Source: Silene conica | Lineage: Eukaryota; Streptophyta; Magnoliopsida; Caryophyllales; Caryophyllaceae | Direction of reading: 5' to 3' | Assembly: GCA_029255685.2 (NCBI GenBank) | Contig: CM055312.2 | Location: 67,374,292-67,438,291 of the forward strand | Length of the DNA: 64,000 nucleotides | Shown: positions 10,683-21,521 of the stretch, in pieces | Layout of the letters: every line of letters begins with the position of its first letter | How positions within the stretch are numbered: position 1 is the stretch's first letter | Translations under genes and position numbers: made by a program | The notes under the pieces: model-generated | Told to the model about the DNA's origin: nothing | What the model saw: only the letters and a program-made list of their open reading frames with translations | Database searches by the model: none

Positions 10683-12501
10683 ATGCGCAGGTCAGTACAA
10701 GGAGAATTAATTCCCCTTGACCTTGAGCTTGAAAGGACTCTAAGAGCGAAGATGAGATTGTTCCAACATCAAGGAGAAGGTACTTCACCTTCCGCATTCT
10801 ACCAAGGCGATCTCTTTGAAAACCAACCACCGTCACCTACTTTTTCCACATCTACCGATATCTTAAAACCAGAAGAGATGGTGGAATAGGCTAGCATTGC
10901 GAGTCATTCTATGCCCAAGTCTAAGGATCTTTACAAAGGTTTCACTTTGCCTACGGGAACTGGGAAGAGTTTTGAGGCCAAGCCGTCGTAAATCAACCTG
11001 GTTGAAAGAAACCAGTTCGGGGGAAGTGCTAATGAGGATGTTGCCAAGCATATGGAAATCTTCACGGATTACATATGCTCTATCCCTCCTCCAGATCGTG
11101 TGACCCACGACCAGATCAAAGAGACGATGTTCATATTTTCACTCCGTCACGCTGCACGAGAGTGGTATCTAGATCTAGACCGCGAGACAGCGGGCATTAT
11201 TGATTGGAACTCACTTGAATTGGCCTTCTATCGAAAATACTATTCCGCGTCGAAGACCAATGCATTGAGGGCCCAAATTACAAAATTCAAACAAGGCCCC
11301 ACGGAAGATTTTAGTGAGGCGTGGACTCGCTTCAAGAGGTTGGTTCGATCCATACCACACCATGGGTTCGAACAGTGGTTCTTGTGCAACCAATTCTATA
11401 ATGGGTTGTACGACGATAATAGAGCATTCCAGAAAAATAGTGGTGAGACTAAGGGTCTCAAAATTATTGAAGATATGGCGGTCCATAAAGTTGAACATGG
11501 CACCTCCAGAGGCAACCAAAGAAAAACTGAGTCTCCTTCCGTAGCTTCTTTAGAGGCCCTCACTGCCCGGTTTGATAAATATGAGTTGGGAGGAGCCGGG
11601 AAAGGTGGAATGTATCAAGTCAACGCTTTTTCGGATGGACCTTTCGCTTGTGAGAGATGTGGGAGGTGAAGGACATATTTCGAAGTTTTGTACCACACCC
11701 AACGAAACTTGTGCGGCATTTCAGCATTGTAGGCAAAATAATTTCTATGAGCCTAATAATGTTTATCCCAACTTGAGGTGGACTAGCCAAAACGTTCAAA
11801 ACCCGACGCCACCATCACAACGATCACAAAGCTACATTCCCCCTCACAAACAACCTTTCCAAAAACAACGCTTCGTCTCCCAACAACAAACCCAAGCCCA
11901 AGGAACCGAGGCAATGATACAAAGCCTCATGGGTATGGTTCTGAAAAAGTCCCAAGCTCGAGACGCCGGGATGAAGATGTTGGAGACCCAAATTGCCTAA
12001 CTAGCTAGTAAGAGTGCAACAAGAGCCCCGTGCCAACTTCCTTCACAACCCGACCAAAAGAAAGAAACCCTCAACATCATCACCTTGAGGAGTGGGGCCG
12101 CACTCGACGGACCGAAGGCTGTGAGAAAAGAGAAGGAGAAAAAGATGAAGTCAGATAGCAGAGCTTCTGGTCGCCCGACCACTGACATCAGTCGGTCGAC
12201 CAATGTTGAGATTCTAGAAACTGTTCTAGAAGCTACTGGAAAATCTGGGGAAGCAGAGGCCAGTCGACCGATCGAGGATACTGGTCGGTCGACCACAATT
12301 ACTGATGAGGTAGAAACTTTTCTTCATCCAATGCCTGAAAAGTTGAGGGAGTTCTTATTTCAAAGTGAGAACGTTTCTAGGTTCTTGATGAAAACTGCAA
12401 ATGTGGATATAGCTCAACTCCACCTCCCTACCCGGAAAGACTCGTGCCAACGAAAGATCAGGTATCGTTTTACAAATTTAGATCAGTTATTCGTAGCCTA
12501 A
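10683..12501 (+). pseudogene. Athila-type gag, frameshifted
   Basis: The frame from ATG 10683 runs to 11669 but is cut by TAG at about 10888 and TAA at about 10989. It contains FTLPTG (near 10940), NQFGG, and the capsid core: FSLRHAAREWYLDLD (11140-11185), RITKFKQG-like helices, EAWTRFKRLVRSIPHHGFEQW (11320-11385) and FYNGL. These are the retrotransposon gag domain of Athila elements. A frameshift near 11665 falls inside the zinc knuckle (CERCG.. then GHISKFC). The next frame continues through PNLRWTSQN, a Gln-rich stretch and ITLRSGAALD (12085), stopping at 12501, with one further stop at 11998. Two hairpin motifs are embedded in the coding sequence (12160-12205 and 12262-12292), so the protein contains GRPTTDISRST and SRPIEDTGRST. 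Confidence 0.8.
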
Positions 12502-13432
12502 ATGTTCAAATACCCTTTCTAGAACTAGTACAACAAGTACTTGCATACATGAAATTCATGAAACAATTGCTTTCTAGGAAGAGGTCACTAGATAAGTTCG
12601 AGTCATTAACCTTAACTGAAGAGTCATCCATGTACCTATCTTATGTCATAGCTCAACACAAGTTAGAGGACCCATGCATTTTTTCGGTCCCTTGTAACAT
12701 TGGTACCTTCCCGATTAAGAAGACACTATGTGACCTAGGGGCGAGTATAAGTGTCATGCCCTTGAGCCTTGCTAGGAAGTTAGGGATATCCCAATTCGCT
12801 GTGACTAGCATGACGGTCCAAATGGCCGACCGTACTTTAGTTGAACAATAAGCATTCTAGAGAATATACCGGTACGAACTGATAGGTTTTTCTTTCTCGT
12901 AGACTTTGTTGTGTTGGATATTCCTGAGGATGCCCACATCTCCATTATTTTGGGAAAAACTTTTTTGCATACTGCTGGTGCAATTATAGATGTAGGGAGT
13001 AAGAGCTTAACCTTTAAAGTAGGTAAACACTCGATCGTGTTCGGTCAATCCTATAGGAATAAAGATGCAATGACTCATATCACTTGCAATGTTGTTTATT
13101 CTGAAAAGAAGTATATCGTGATTGACAAAATTCCTGCTTTAGAACCCGTACCTATTCCTGTTGTAACACCTCCGCCCCAGATTGGGAGCACGATGGAGGA
13201 AAAACTTGTTGTTTTACCTATTTCAGGAAGCGGTTTGGGGAAAGAAGAACCACGAGTTGAACCAATCGTGAAGGAGCCCATTGTTCAAAGACGAGGTCTA
13301 GGATTCCTAAGCTACAGGACGGATGAGGAGCCGGATGAAGAGGTCAAAGATGATGATCGGAAAAGAGGAGTGTTGGAAGTGATGAACCGTCGTGTGTGCT
13401 ACGTGGCAAAGTGGGGACGTGCCTTGCAATAA
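12444..13432 (+). pseudogene. Athila-type aspartic protease, frameshifted
   Basis: Frame one (12444-12851) contains IPFLELVQQVLAYMKFMKQL, then IGTFPIKKTLCDLGASISVM, where the D-L-G-A segment is the retropepsin active-site block (usually D-[TS/LG]-GA), then PLSLARKLG and MTVQMADRT. After stops near 12850-12900 the frame shifts to 12911-13432 with LDIPEDAHISIILGKTFLHT and AIIDVGSKSLTFKVG, the flap and C-terminal strands of this protease. The tail is acidic, rich in Pro/Glu, and stops at 13432. In autonomous relatives reverse transcriptase follows; here nothing recognisable follows. The enzyme would process gag. It is broken by at least one frameshift. Confidence 0.75.
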
Positions 13433-15660
13433 AGACAAGCACCGTGGAGGCCACCTCATGTAGTCAAAAGCCTTGGTCCGACATTTTCCGCATTTTTCGC
13501 GGATGATTGCTTTACGTTTCAGAATTTGAAGACTTTTATTTATGTTTTTTGAGACTATTTACCGTTTTTGCGTGAGACTTAGACTTTTTGCTTTCGTGGT
13601 TTTGTTTTAAGACTAAATACTATGTAGTTTTGGGTTTTGCGCAAGTTTTGGGTGCGTTAATTGTGTTTTACAGGTTGGTGTAAGATTAACTCAATCCGTT
13701 GAGTTAATTAGAAGAAGAAGAAACGAGCTCTATTACAGGAAGAGTGGTCGACCGACCAGATGTACCAGTCGACCGACCAGTCGACCGACCAATGACTGCA
13801 TTCCAGTAGCTACCGTCCATCGACCAATGGTCGGTCGAGCACCACTGCTGCTACTGCCTGTTTTCGTCACCTCGTGGAGTGTACAAGCAAGCTTAGGGAG
13901 TCTTTCTCTCTATTCTTTCCTTTATGCTCTTATTTTTCTTCTATCTCCATTCCTTTTAATTCTCATATATCGCCCAATGTGTTTAATTTCCGAAGAGGGT
14001 TTGTCTTTTTGTCATTTCAGGTCCTTGTGGTAGCACTGATGACTACCGAAACCTCCTATCTCACGCTGGTTTGGGGAGGTTTCTTTTCTCGCAATTATCT
14101 TGTGAGTTCCTTCCTTTTTGTTTCCTTAGTCATTTTACGCAAATTCCCGTTTTTTTATGATCCTTTGCATATGATTTTGCACAATGGGGACATTGTGTAA
14201 TTTGGTTTGGGAAAAGGTTTTGCGTTGCATTCACATGTTTTATTGTATTTCTGTTTCACGTTTACTGCATTTCTATTTGCATTGTTGTTTTATTTTTCTT
14301 GCATATACAAAAATCCAAAAAAAAAAAAAAAAATTGAAAAAACTTCAAATTTTTTTTAAAAATGCACGTTTATTTTATAGGTTGAGTCGGAACGATAGTA
14401 TTTCAATGATGATATTGCATTTCGTCTGTTTATGCCCAAGCCTTGCTAGTCAACATGTTTTTAGTAGAATCATATGCACAATGTACAAGATTTTGTCAAA
14501 ATAATTGCTGATCTTGAGACATGACTTTGAATTTTGGCAACCTACAATACATTCTATGTTTTTAGAGCTTTATAACTGGTGTCATTTGTGACCAGTTTGT
14601 TTAGGATGTGAATAGTACTCCTCTTGAGACATGTTACATCAATATGCATAAACTTGAACTTAATCTGCTTTATACCTGTATGCTATCTAGTTTATTGGTT
14701 TTTGACACGTGCAAATGAGGTCCTCTTTCTTATCTTACCCATAAGCTTCACATAACCAAAACTGCCTCTTGCCCCATGAGCTACATCCCATACTTAGCCT
14801 ACCATATCCAAGCTAGTATTTGTTGTCACGAGAATACTTTAATTTTTTGGTTATTATGCTCTCAATTGAGAAAGAATGAGAAAAATTCAAAAGAATGAGA
14901 AAAAAGAAAAAAAGAAAAAAAAAAGAAAAAAAAAAGAAAAAGCGAAAACAGTACTGCAAAGCAGTCGACCGCCCACAACACATGGTCGGTCGACCAACTG
15001 TCAGAAATCAGAATGTCGCATTTTTGCTTAAATGTCCTATTCATTAGCGATTTGTACTCCCACATTTTTTTCATATCATTTGGGGAGTCGTTTTCCTTGA
15101 AAAAAGAATTGCGAGATTTGTGCTTCAAAATAGCACCATCCTGAATTTTGGGTTTAGAAGTGATGAATTTATCGTTTGGATTCCGATGTTTGCTAGCTTG
15201 GCTTTTATAACCCCACATAACCAAATCATCTTAGCCTTTCTTACCCATTACCTCACATATCCTTTCTTTTCCTCAGCATGTGTCAAAGTCATTAGATTAG
15301 AATGTATATGCATGGTTATAGAGATTATTTTTATGTTAGATTACAGACATGTTCTCATGGGTCGAAGTTAGGTGAGTGCCATTATAAAGTTACTTCTTTC
15401 TATCTTTTACATACACTCACCCGTGCTTATTGTGCGATTTCAGCGACCAGCGAGAGTCAATTTTGACAAGTCTCTATAGTTGATAGATTAACAAGTTTTG
15501 ACAACTTCATAACTCGTTTGCATGATTCATATTACTAGTTGCTTGTTGATTTAACATTAAATTGGTTTAGGCTTTACAGTTGCATTTCGCTCTGAGATTG
15601 AAATCGTTCCATTAGTTTTAAGATCGAGTCTAGTTCTTGCTTGAGGATAAGCAAGGGTTT
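13433..15660 (+). other. Non-coding 3' region of the Athila-like element
   Basis: No pol domain in any frame. It holds a cluster of GTCGACCGACC motifs at 13744-13790 and 13818-13840, another pair at 14964-14996, an A-rich run at 14318-14345 and a long purine-rich tract at 14868-14945. The low-complexity ORFs here (14184-14504, 14862-15224, 13827-14200) have no family signature. The end, CTTGAGGATAAGCAAGGGTT (15640-15660), resembles the motif that precedes the polypurine tract in Athila/Tat elements. Confidence 0.6.
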
Positions 15661-15674
15661 GATTTGGGGAAATT
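15661..15674 (+). promoter_or_regulatory. Polypurine tract
   Basis: GATTTGGGGAAATT abuts the TGATGC start of the second LTR and fixes the plus orientation of the element. Confidence 0.7.
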
Positions 15675-17254
15675 TGATGCATGTCTATTTTATGATGTTT
15701 TACGTCTATTTTTACACGCATTTCAGAGCTTGATTATGAGTTTATGGTTATTATTTCTCCTATTTCGTCTACTTTCGTATTTTTGTGCATTATTGCAGAT
15801 TTATGCGAAAATGAGTCGATTTTGAGTCAAACCCGTCCTCAAGTTGATTGCATAGCTAAGGACACGAAGGAACAATGAAGGGACGAAGTCTAGTCCGCAT
15901 TTCAAGGCCCAAAGGACTGATTTCAGAAGCAAAGAGAACTAATACATCAGGTACATCAGTCGACCGACTGAGCACACTGGTCGGTCGACCAATGTACCTG
16001 ACAAGCGAATTTCAGAAATCTTATTTTCAAGATCAGAAGCTTCATCAACCCCGACAACTGGTCAACCGACCTGTGCGAGTGGTCGGTCAACCACCTGGCC
16101 TTTTTCGGAAATTTCAAAAACGATATTAAGCCCATGAACGTGATTAGAGTTTTGGAGTTAAACTTCAGAGAGTATTATAAAAGCTACTTACCTCCCTTGT
16201 ACTAATTATCTAGATTTTACTTAGGAATTACTGTCAACTTCAATTTCATCATTAGCTTAAGTTTTCTTACTAGTTTATACAATCTTTCCGTTCCACGTGA
16301 TATTTTAATAAAAGTTCAATTCCGTTCTTCTCTTCTGTCTTATTGCTTACAGTAGTTTCTGTTTCTAATTCGGTTTATTCATAGTTTGCTTAGTTTTATA
16401 CCGGATAGTTAGAATCCCAAGCCATTATCTTTGTTTTTTTGCATTATCGTTATATCAATCATGTCATTTATTGTTATTCTCGTTAAAGTTTCTGTTTACA
16501 TCAATATCATGAGTAGCTAAACCTTCATATGTTAGGATGTAGGCCAATTATAACGTAGATGGCGTAGTTTAGGGCAACCCGTAACAACGCTTGGTCGACC
16601 GACTGGCTTCTCTGGTCGGTCGACTGAGTTGGTTGGTCGATCGACCGGACTAGCTGGTCGGTCGACCGACTTCGTGTACGATTAGACCTGTTTTATTTTG
16701 TTAAGTACAATATCTTTCAATGAGACCGAGAGTAGACTTGTTAGATGCTTAGTAATGACCAACCCATGGATCGAGAGATAGGGTAGGACATTAGTTAACG
16801 GTTTAAGACAGCTAAGTTACTAAGATCGAAAGGTATGTGACTTAGACATTAGGAATCACCTATCGTGTTGACAACTAAGATTAGTGAGACTTAGGGACTA
16901 GCTAGTAGCATAGGCCGAAAGGGGCTATTAGTTAACTTGGACCGAAACGACTTGTTATACCCCTTACGGGACTGAAATACGAGTTTACCTAGACCGTCTG
17001 CCATCATAGCTATACTGACCCGAACATCTTAGCATCTCTTTTATCATTTTTTTAAATCTTATATTTCAGTTTCGTTCTTGTTTTCTTTATTAGGCTTAGT
17101 TCAAACCAAAACCAATCAAAACCCCCCCTTTTTGTTACCTTAAGACTAAAGACCTAAAACATTTAATATCTCCCAAACCTCCTTGTGGTACGACCCTGAC
17201 TATCACTATCTATAGTTTTAGTTTTATCTTTGACACCCACAACGACGGGTATCA
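15675..17254 (+). repeat. 3' LTR of the Athila-like element
   Basis: Copy of 8959-10556 with small indels and substitutions. Hairpin pairs are retained at 15958-15990 and 16590-16675. In the pair near 16059-16095, both arms have changed GTCGAC-type words to GTCAAC, as expected from loss of methylated CpG. Confidence 0.85.
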
Positions 17255-17274
17255 AATGTCAAGAATATCTTTTT

Positions 17275-19901
17275 TAATCTACATTTTCTTAACGACTTTT
17301 ATGTTATTATCCAAATGTCTCAGTCGTTTGGCACAAGCATTGAATACGTGACCCGTTTTTCCACAAAGTTTACAAATGATATATTCAGGTAATCCAACAT
17401 ATTTATGCTTGCGAAAGTCTTTATCATTGGGTTCAGATTTCTTAGCATAAATGAAGTCACTTTGTTTTGAACAGTCCGGAGGTGTGTGTAACAACCTGAC
17501 CCACCACTTTGGCAACACAAACCCAATAAGATGGGTGCACACTTCTGGGCCCATTATTTGTCCTCACTTAAGCCCAAAAGTACAAGGCCTTGTTACTAAG
17601 TGGTGGGTGGAAGCTATTATAAACATATCACAAGCTTCACATTTTACCGATGTGGGACAACTTTTCTCTCATACTCTAGGGGTGTTACAAACTCCCCCAC
17701 TTAAAGAACACAACGTCCTCGTTGTGCCTCAAACTTGACCACGTGCCTCAAACTTGACCACAACCAGGGCCAGAATCCTCCCTCGCTAGCTGTGTGACCC
17801 GGGTACTCTCGACCACAAGCTCACCACATGGTCGCAGGGTCGCTCTAATACCATTTGTAACAACCCGACCCACCACTTTCGTAACACTAACCCAATAAGA
17901 TGGGTGCACACTTTTGCGCCCATTATTTGTCCTCACTTAAGCCCAAAAGTACAAGTCCTTGTTACTAAGTGGTGGGTGGAAGCTATTATAAACATATCAC
18001 AAGCCTCACATTCTACCGATGTGGGACAACTTTTCTCTCATACTCTTGGGGTGTTACAGTGTGTCTAATTTATGTTCAGGAAGCCGGACAGTACGACATT
18101 GAAGATCGTTTTGTCTGATGTAAGAACAAGAATCATGCACATTAGAAAAGTCTGGAGGAGTGTTTAGTTGCTGTTCAGGAACCCAGACAGTACGATATTG
18201 AGGATCGTTTTGTCTAATGTCAGAACATGAATCGTACACTACTCCAAGTTTCTTAGTGTTCCTAGATTGATTGACTAGGAAATTTAGCACGGTATTGCTT
18301 CCTTCCCATTTGGATGCAACATTTCTAGCATTATTCAGGCCAGTCTCTAGGTTTTTTACTCTTTCAAGTAGTTTCTTATTTTTGCACAAAAGAGCATCAT
18401 AGTCAACGTTTAATCTATCAAACCTAAAGCACGTGTTTGAATACCTAGAGGTTCTAGCAGCATGTAAAGTTTTTTGTTCATCCAGTTCTTTAGTAAGCAT
18501 ATGAATTTGATTGACAAGAGACTCATTTTCGGCAGTAAGTTCATTAAGTTCAGATTGAACTGTCTGACTAAATGTCTGTTTGCCGACTTTTCTTTACTCA
18601 CATTTTAAATCTATGTTCTCCTCCGATATACTTTTTCTATTTCAGATTGCATGGCACTCAGTTGTTTTTTCTGATCATAACTATTGTCTAATATCTCATC
18701 AAATAATCTTAAAATCCTTTCTTTAGACAAAGACCGCATTTTAGTTTTGATTTTTGAAAGATTTACCTCATCTTTTGATTCATTGTCTGATTCACTATCT
18801 GAGCCGTCTAAGTGAGCCATAAGACATATGATTGTATCCTCATCCTTTTTTCGTTGAGATCTTGGTTTGTAGACTGATCTCAGACACAACTTCTCATTTT
18901 TTTCTTCATTAGAGGGTTCATCGTCTTCTGAATCAGACTCACCCCAAACTGCAGCAATCATTGCACGTTTGTACTCTTGCTTAGATTTTTCACGTTTGTC
19001 CTTCGATTTTTCTTCTTCCCACATAGGACAATTTCTGATTTAATGATCACGTTCCCACACTTGAAACATCCCATTCGAGATGTGGAACATGATGAAGATG
19101 ATGAAAAATCTTTTGGTTTGTAACTATCGAACTTTCCTTCATTCTGTTTTCTAATGATTTTTAGCAATTCGTTTAGATAACAGAGTCACTTCCTCCTCAA
19201 GATCATTTTCATTTTCACTTGACAAGGCGTTTAAGACTAGTCCCTTAGCTATGGGCTTCTAAGCATTATTATCGAGAACTAACTCGTGTGCCATGAGAGA
19301 TCCCATTAAAGCTTCATAGGTAAGAGTTGTTAAATCTCTAGCCTCTTCGATGGCGGTGACTTTAGCCTGCCATTTTTTAGTCAAACTTCTTAAAATTTTT
19401 CGGACAATGTCCCCAGTTTCAAAAGTTCCACCAATATTAGAAAGTTCGTTAGTAATGTTGGAAAAACGGGAAGACATGCTTTTAATGGATTCATCCTGTT
19501 GCATTTTAAAAGATTTGTATTGTTGCATTAGAATGTCAATACGTTGTTTTTTTTTTAACTTGCACAGTTCCTTCATGAGGTAGTTCTAAACTATCCCATA
19601 TTTGTTTGGCCGTTTTACATCCTGCAATACGACTCGTTTCGGATTCTCCAATCCCAGATTGCAGGAGTGATATGGCTTTAGCATTCTTCTCCGCCTTTTT
19701 GTGATCATTAGATGTGTAGTCCTTTGGTGCCTTTTCACTCACAACACCATTAGCATTGGTGGAGGTGATGGCAAGGGGACCCTTTTGAATGATTACCCAA
19801 CATTCGTAATCTGTTTCTTGTATAAAATGCATTATACGATTTTTCCACTAGCCATAGTCCGTGCCTTCAAAGACAGGACATTTGACAATTTTGGAATTCA
19901 T
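17275..19901 (-). pseudogene. Gag of copia element A (UBN2 type), interrupted by a TRIM
   Basis: Starts at ATG 19899-19901 (MNSKIVKCPVFEGTDYG, then an in-frame TAG before WKNRI). Order on the minus strand: UBN2 capsid with AISLLQSGIGE and CKTAKQIWDSL (19832-19536); a frameshift in a poly-T run at about 19549; KMQQDESIKSMSSRFSNITN and VRKILRSLTKKWQAKVTAIE (19576-19259); a CFKCG half-knuckle (about 19070); an acidic Ser/Asp/Glu region with CLMAHLDGSDSESDN (19024-18611); a coiled coil (18500-18250); and a second knuckle CKLCGKTGHVFNAC (about 17390-17345). The TRIM 17487-18058 separates coiled coil from knuckle. Acidic plus coiled-coil extension is typical of Sirevirus gag. Several stops and frameshifts make it non-functional. 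Confidence 0.75.
17487..18058 (-). mobile_element. TRIM (572-bp miniature LTR retrotransposon)
   Basis: Two 203-bp LTRs (17487-17689 and 17856-18058) with TGTAACA..TGTTACA ends flank 166 bp of interior. Perfect GTGTG duplications sit at 17482-17486 and 18059-18063. On the minus strand TGGTATTAGAGC (17842-17853), a Met-tRNA-type primer site, follows the right LTR, and AAGTGGGGGAGTT (17690-17702) precedes the left LTR as polypurine tract. No coding capacity; small ORFs across the LTRs are spurious. All hallmarks of a terminal-repeat retrotransposon in miniature are present. The LTRs are nearly identical to each other and the target duplication is intact, so it is younger than its host element. 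Confidence 0.92.
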
Positions 19902-19974
19902 TGAAAAACAAAAGATAGGATAAATAAACTCAGAAAAGATCAAACTCTTTGCGGTAAAGCAATGAAGAGCACGA

Positions 19975-19987
19975 GGCTCTGATACCA
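19975..19987 (-). promoter_or_regulatory. Primer binding site of element A (initiator Met tRNA)
   Basis: On the minus strand TGGTATCAGAGCC begins two bases after the LTR end, the standard plant copia site complementary to the 3' end of initiator tRNA-Met. Confidence 0.85.
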
Positions 19988-19989
19988 AT

Positions 19990-20277
19990 TGTTGAGTTTA
20001 TCGATCGAGTAATTAAGAGGGGGAGGGGGTGAATTAAGTACCATTTTTAAAATTAAAAAGAAAATAGCGTTCACGATTGATATTGAAGCAGTACACATGC
20101 CACATGAACAATCACGTTGTTTGTCCAAACAATTGAAATTGTGAGTACTGTTCTGATTGCTTGCGTGAAAAGAATGATATGAACGGGAAAGAAAATAAAA
20201 CAAATAAGAAGAAAGAAAGCGCGAGACACAAGATTTTTAACGTGGTTCGACCTACTCTCTAAAGGTCTACGTCCACC

Positions 20278-20314
<37 letters not shown>

Positions 20315-21135
20315 AAAAAATCTCCTTATAACCAAACCCGATTACAAAGAAATATGCTCACGATCAACCCGATCGTGACACTCGAGTACAGCTAGTACTC
20401 CAATGAATGATTTATCAAAAACAGAAAATTACAACTCAAATGTCTTCTTATATAGTTCAATCCATTTGAACAATGAAGGACAATTGTTTTCCACTATAAA
20501 TATAAGAACTTGTATACTCAAAAACAATCTTAAAATCATGGCTTGAAAAATGTTTTGCAAAAACAAATTTTATGAAATGGACTTAACTCAGACGTTGTAA
20601 AACTGAGAGAAGCTTTTAAAGTTGATTTGAATTGTTGCTAAAAACTCTCTAATTTTTTTTTTCTTTTAAAAACCGTGTGTTAATGCAGACTAATACTTTT
20701 CTTAAATAAGATGAGTTGACTTGTAAGTTTCCTCACAAATTAATTACTTAAAATTGGCAACCATATTTTCGTGAGAAGCATTTGCCAATTATTAAACAAA
20801 TCAAATCTTTTTCAAATTAGATGATACGATGGAATTATAAAAAAAAAAAGTTAGAAAGTTTCAAAAATATATTTTACCAGAAAAAATATTTCAAAGATTT
20901 TATACTAGTAAAAATATATGGCCGTGATTTATCAGATTGAATGATAGAGTGATTACGAGTCTTATATTCTTACATAATTACTAGAAACGGACCGAGACAA
21001 ATCCTCATGTTATATCCAATTTCCGAGCAAGCTAAAAGTCTTTGTTAACCTGTCAAAACACGTTTAGCAAAACCATTAATTAAGAAGGGACGAAAAGTAA
21101 GAGGACTTGTCATCATCTACACAATAAGTCCAACA
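19990..21135 (-). repeat. 5' LTR of copia element A
   Basis: 1146 bp, with plus-strand ends TGTTG..CAACA and a (TC)n tract at about 20279-20310. Matches 5829-6973. The right target copy ATAAA is at 21136-21140. Confidence 0.88.
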
Positions 21136-21240
21136 ATAAATATAAAACTTGGTTGTATGCAGTAGCATATCAATAATCAACGGTTTTGACTTTTTGGTTA
21201 CTTATACAGTGTACACAACTACACATTACATGAATTATTA

Positions 21241-21430
21241 AAATTGGGGCCGGACTTTGCGTTTTTTTGGGGCCAAGAGTTTAGCCCAAATCCAGCCCTA
21301 TTTTTCACATGGCCCGCCTGGATCGGACTTTGGGATTTTTAGGGCCGAGAGTTTAGCCCAAACCCGGGTAAAAGAGGATAGGGTCGGGTTGGGCTTTTAG
21401 GGCCTGAGCGATTTGATCAGCTATAGTTAA
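21241..21430. mobile_element. hAT-type fragment (GGCCGGG-rich family)
   Basis: Contains GGGGCCGGACTTTG, GGCCCGCCTGGATCGG and GGGTCGGGTTGGGC, and ends near TTTGATCAGCTATA. This parallels the right terminus of the hAT at 23830-29246 (TGATCAGCTCTA). It lies in the 3' flank of the candidate gene. Confidence 0.45.
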
Positions 21431-21521
21431 CATACAAGGATCGTAGTGTCGAACACCTAGAGAAGTTATATGAAAGGAACACAGAGCATTGACGCACTTC
21501 CATGGATTCCACGCCAAACCG

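Larger units (their letters stand above)
8959..17254 (+). mobile_element. Athila-like Ty3/gypsy element with gag-protease only (TR-GAG type), nested in element A
   Basis: LTRs at 8959-10556 (1598 bp) and 15675-17254 (1580 bp) start TGATGC and end ATCA (ATCG in the first). AGTGT (8954-8958) and AATGT (17255-17259) form a 5-bp duplication with one change. A tRNA-Asp-like primer site follows the first LTR, and TTTGGGGAAATT precedes the second. The interior encodes an Athila-type gag and an aspartic protease but no reverse transcriptase, RNase H or integrase: 2.2 kb of non-coding DNA fills the 13433-15660 interval. It inserted into the gag-pol junction of element A, since A's zinc knuckle lies at about 17350-17400 and its protease segment at 8834. 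It could move only with enzymes from a partner. Confidence 0.85.
5829..21135 (-). mobile_element. Sirevirus-like Ty1/copia retrotransposon A, pol largely deleted, with two nested insertions
   Basis: Two LTRs of 1145-1146 bp (5829-6973, 19990-21135) share TGT..ACA-type ends and are flanked by ATAAA at 5824-5828 and 21136-21140. The element reads on the minus strand: 5' LTR on the right, initiator-Met primer site at 19975-19987, gag from 19901, a small pol remnant at 8834-8521, an extra 3' coding region (about 8120-7388), polypurine tracts, then the 3' LTR. Sirevirus assignment rests on the acidic, coiled-coil extended gag, the extra ORF after RNase H and several polypurine tracts before the 3' LTR. 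The Athila-like element and the TRIM inserted later. Without them it is about 6.4 kb. Integrase and reverse transcriptase are missing, so it cannot move alone. Confidence 0.85.
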
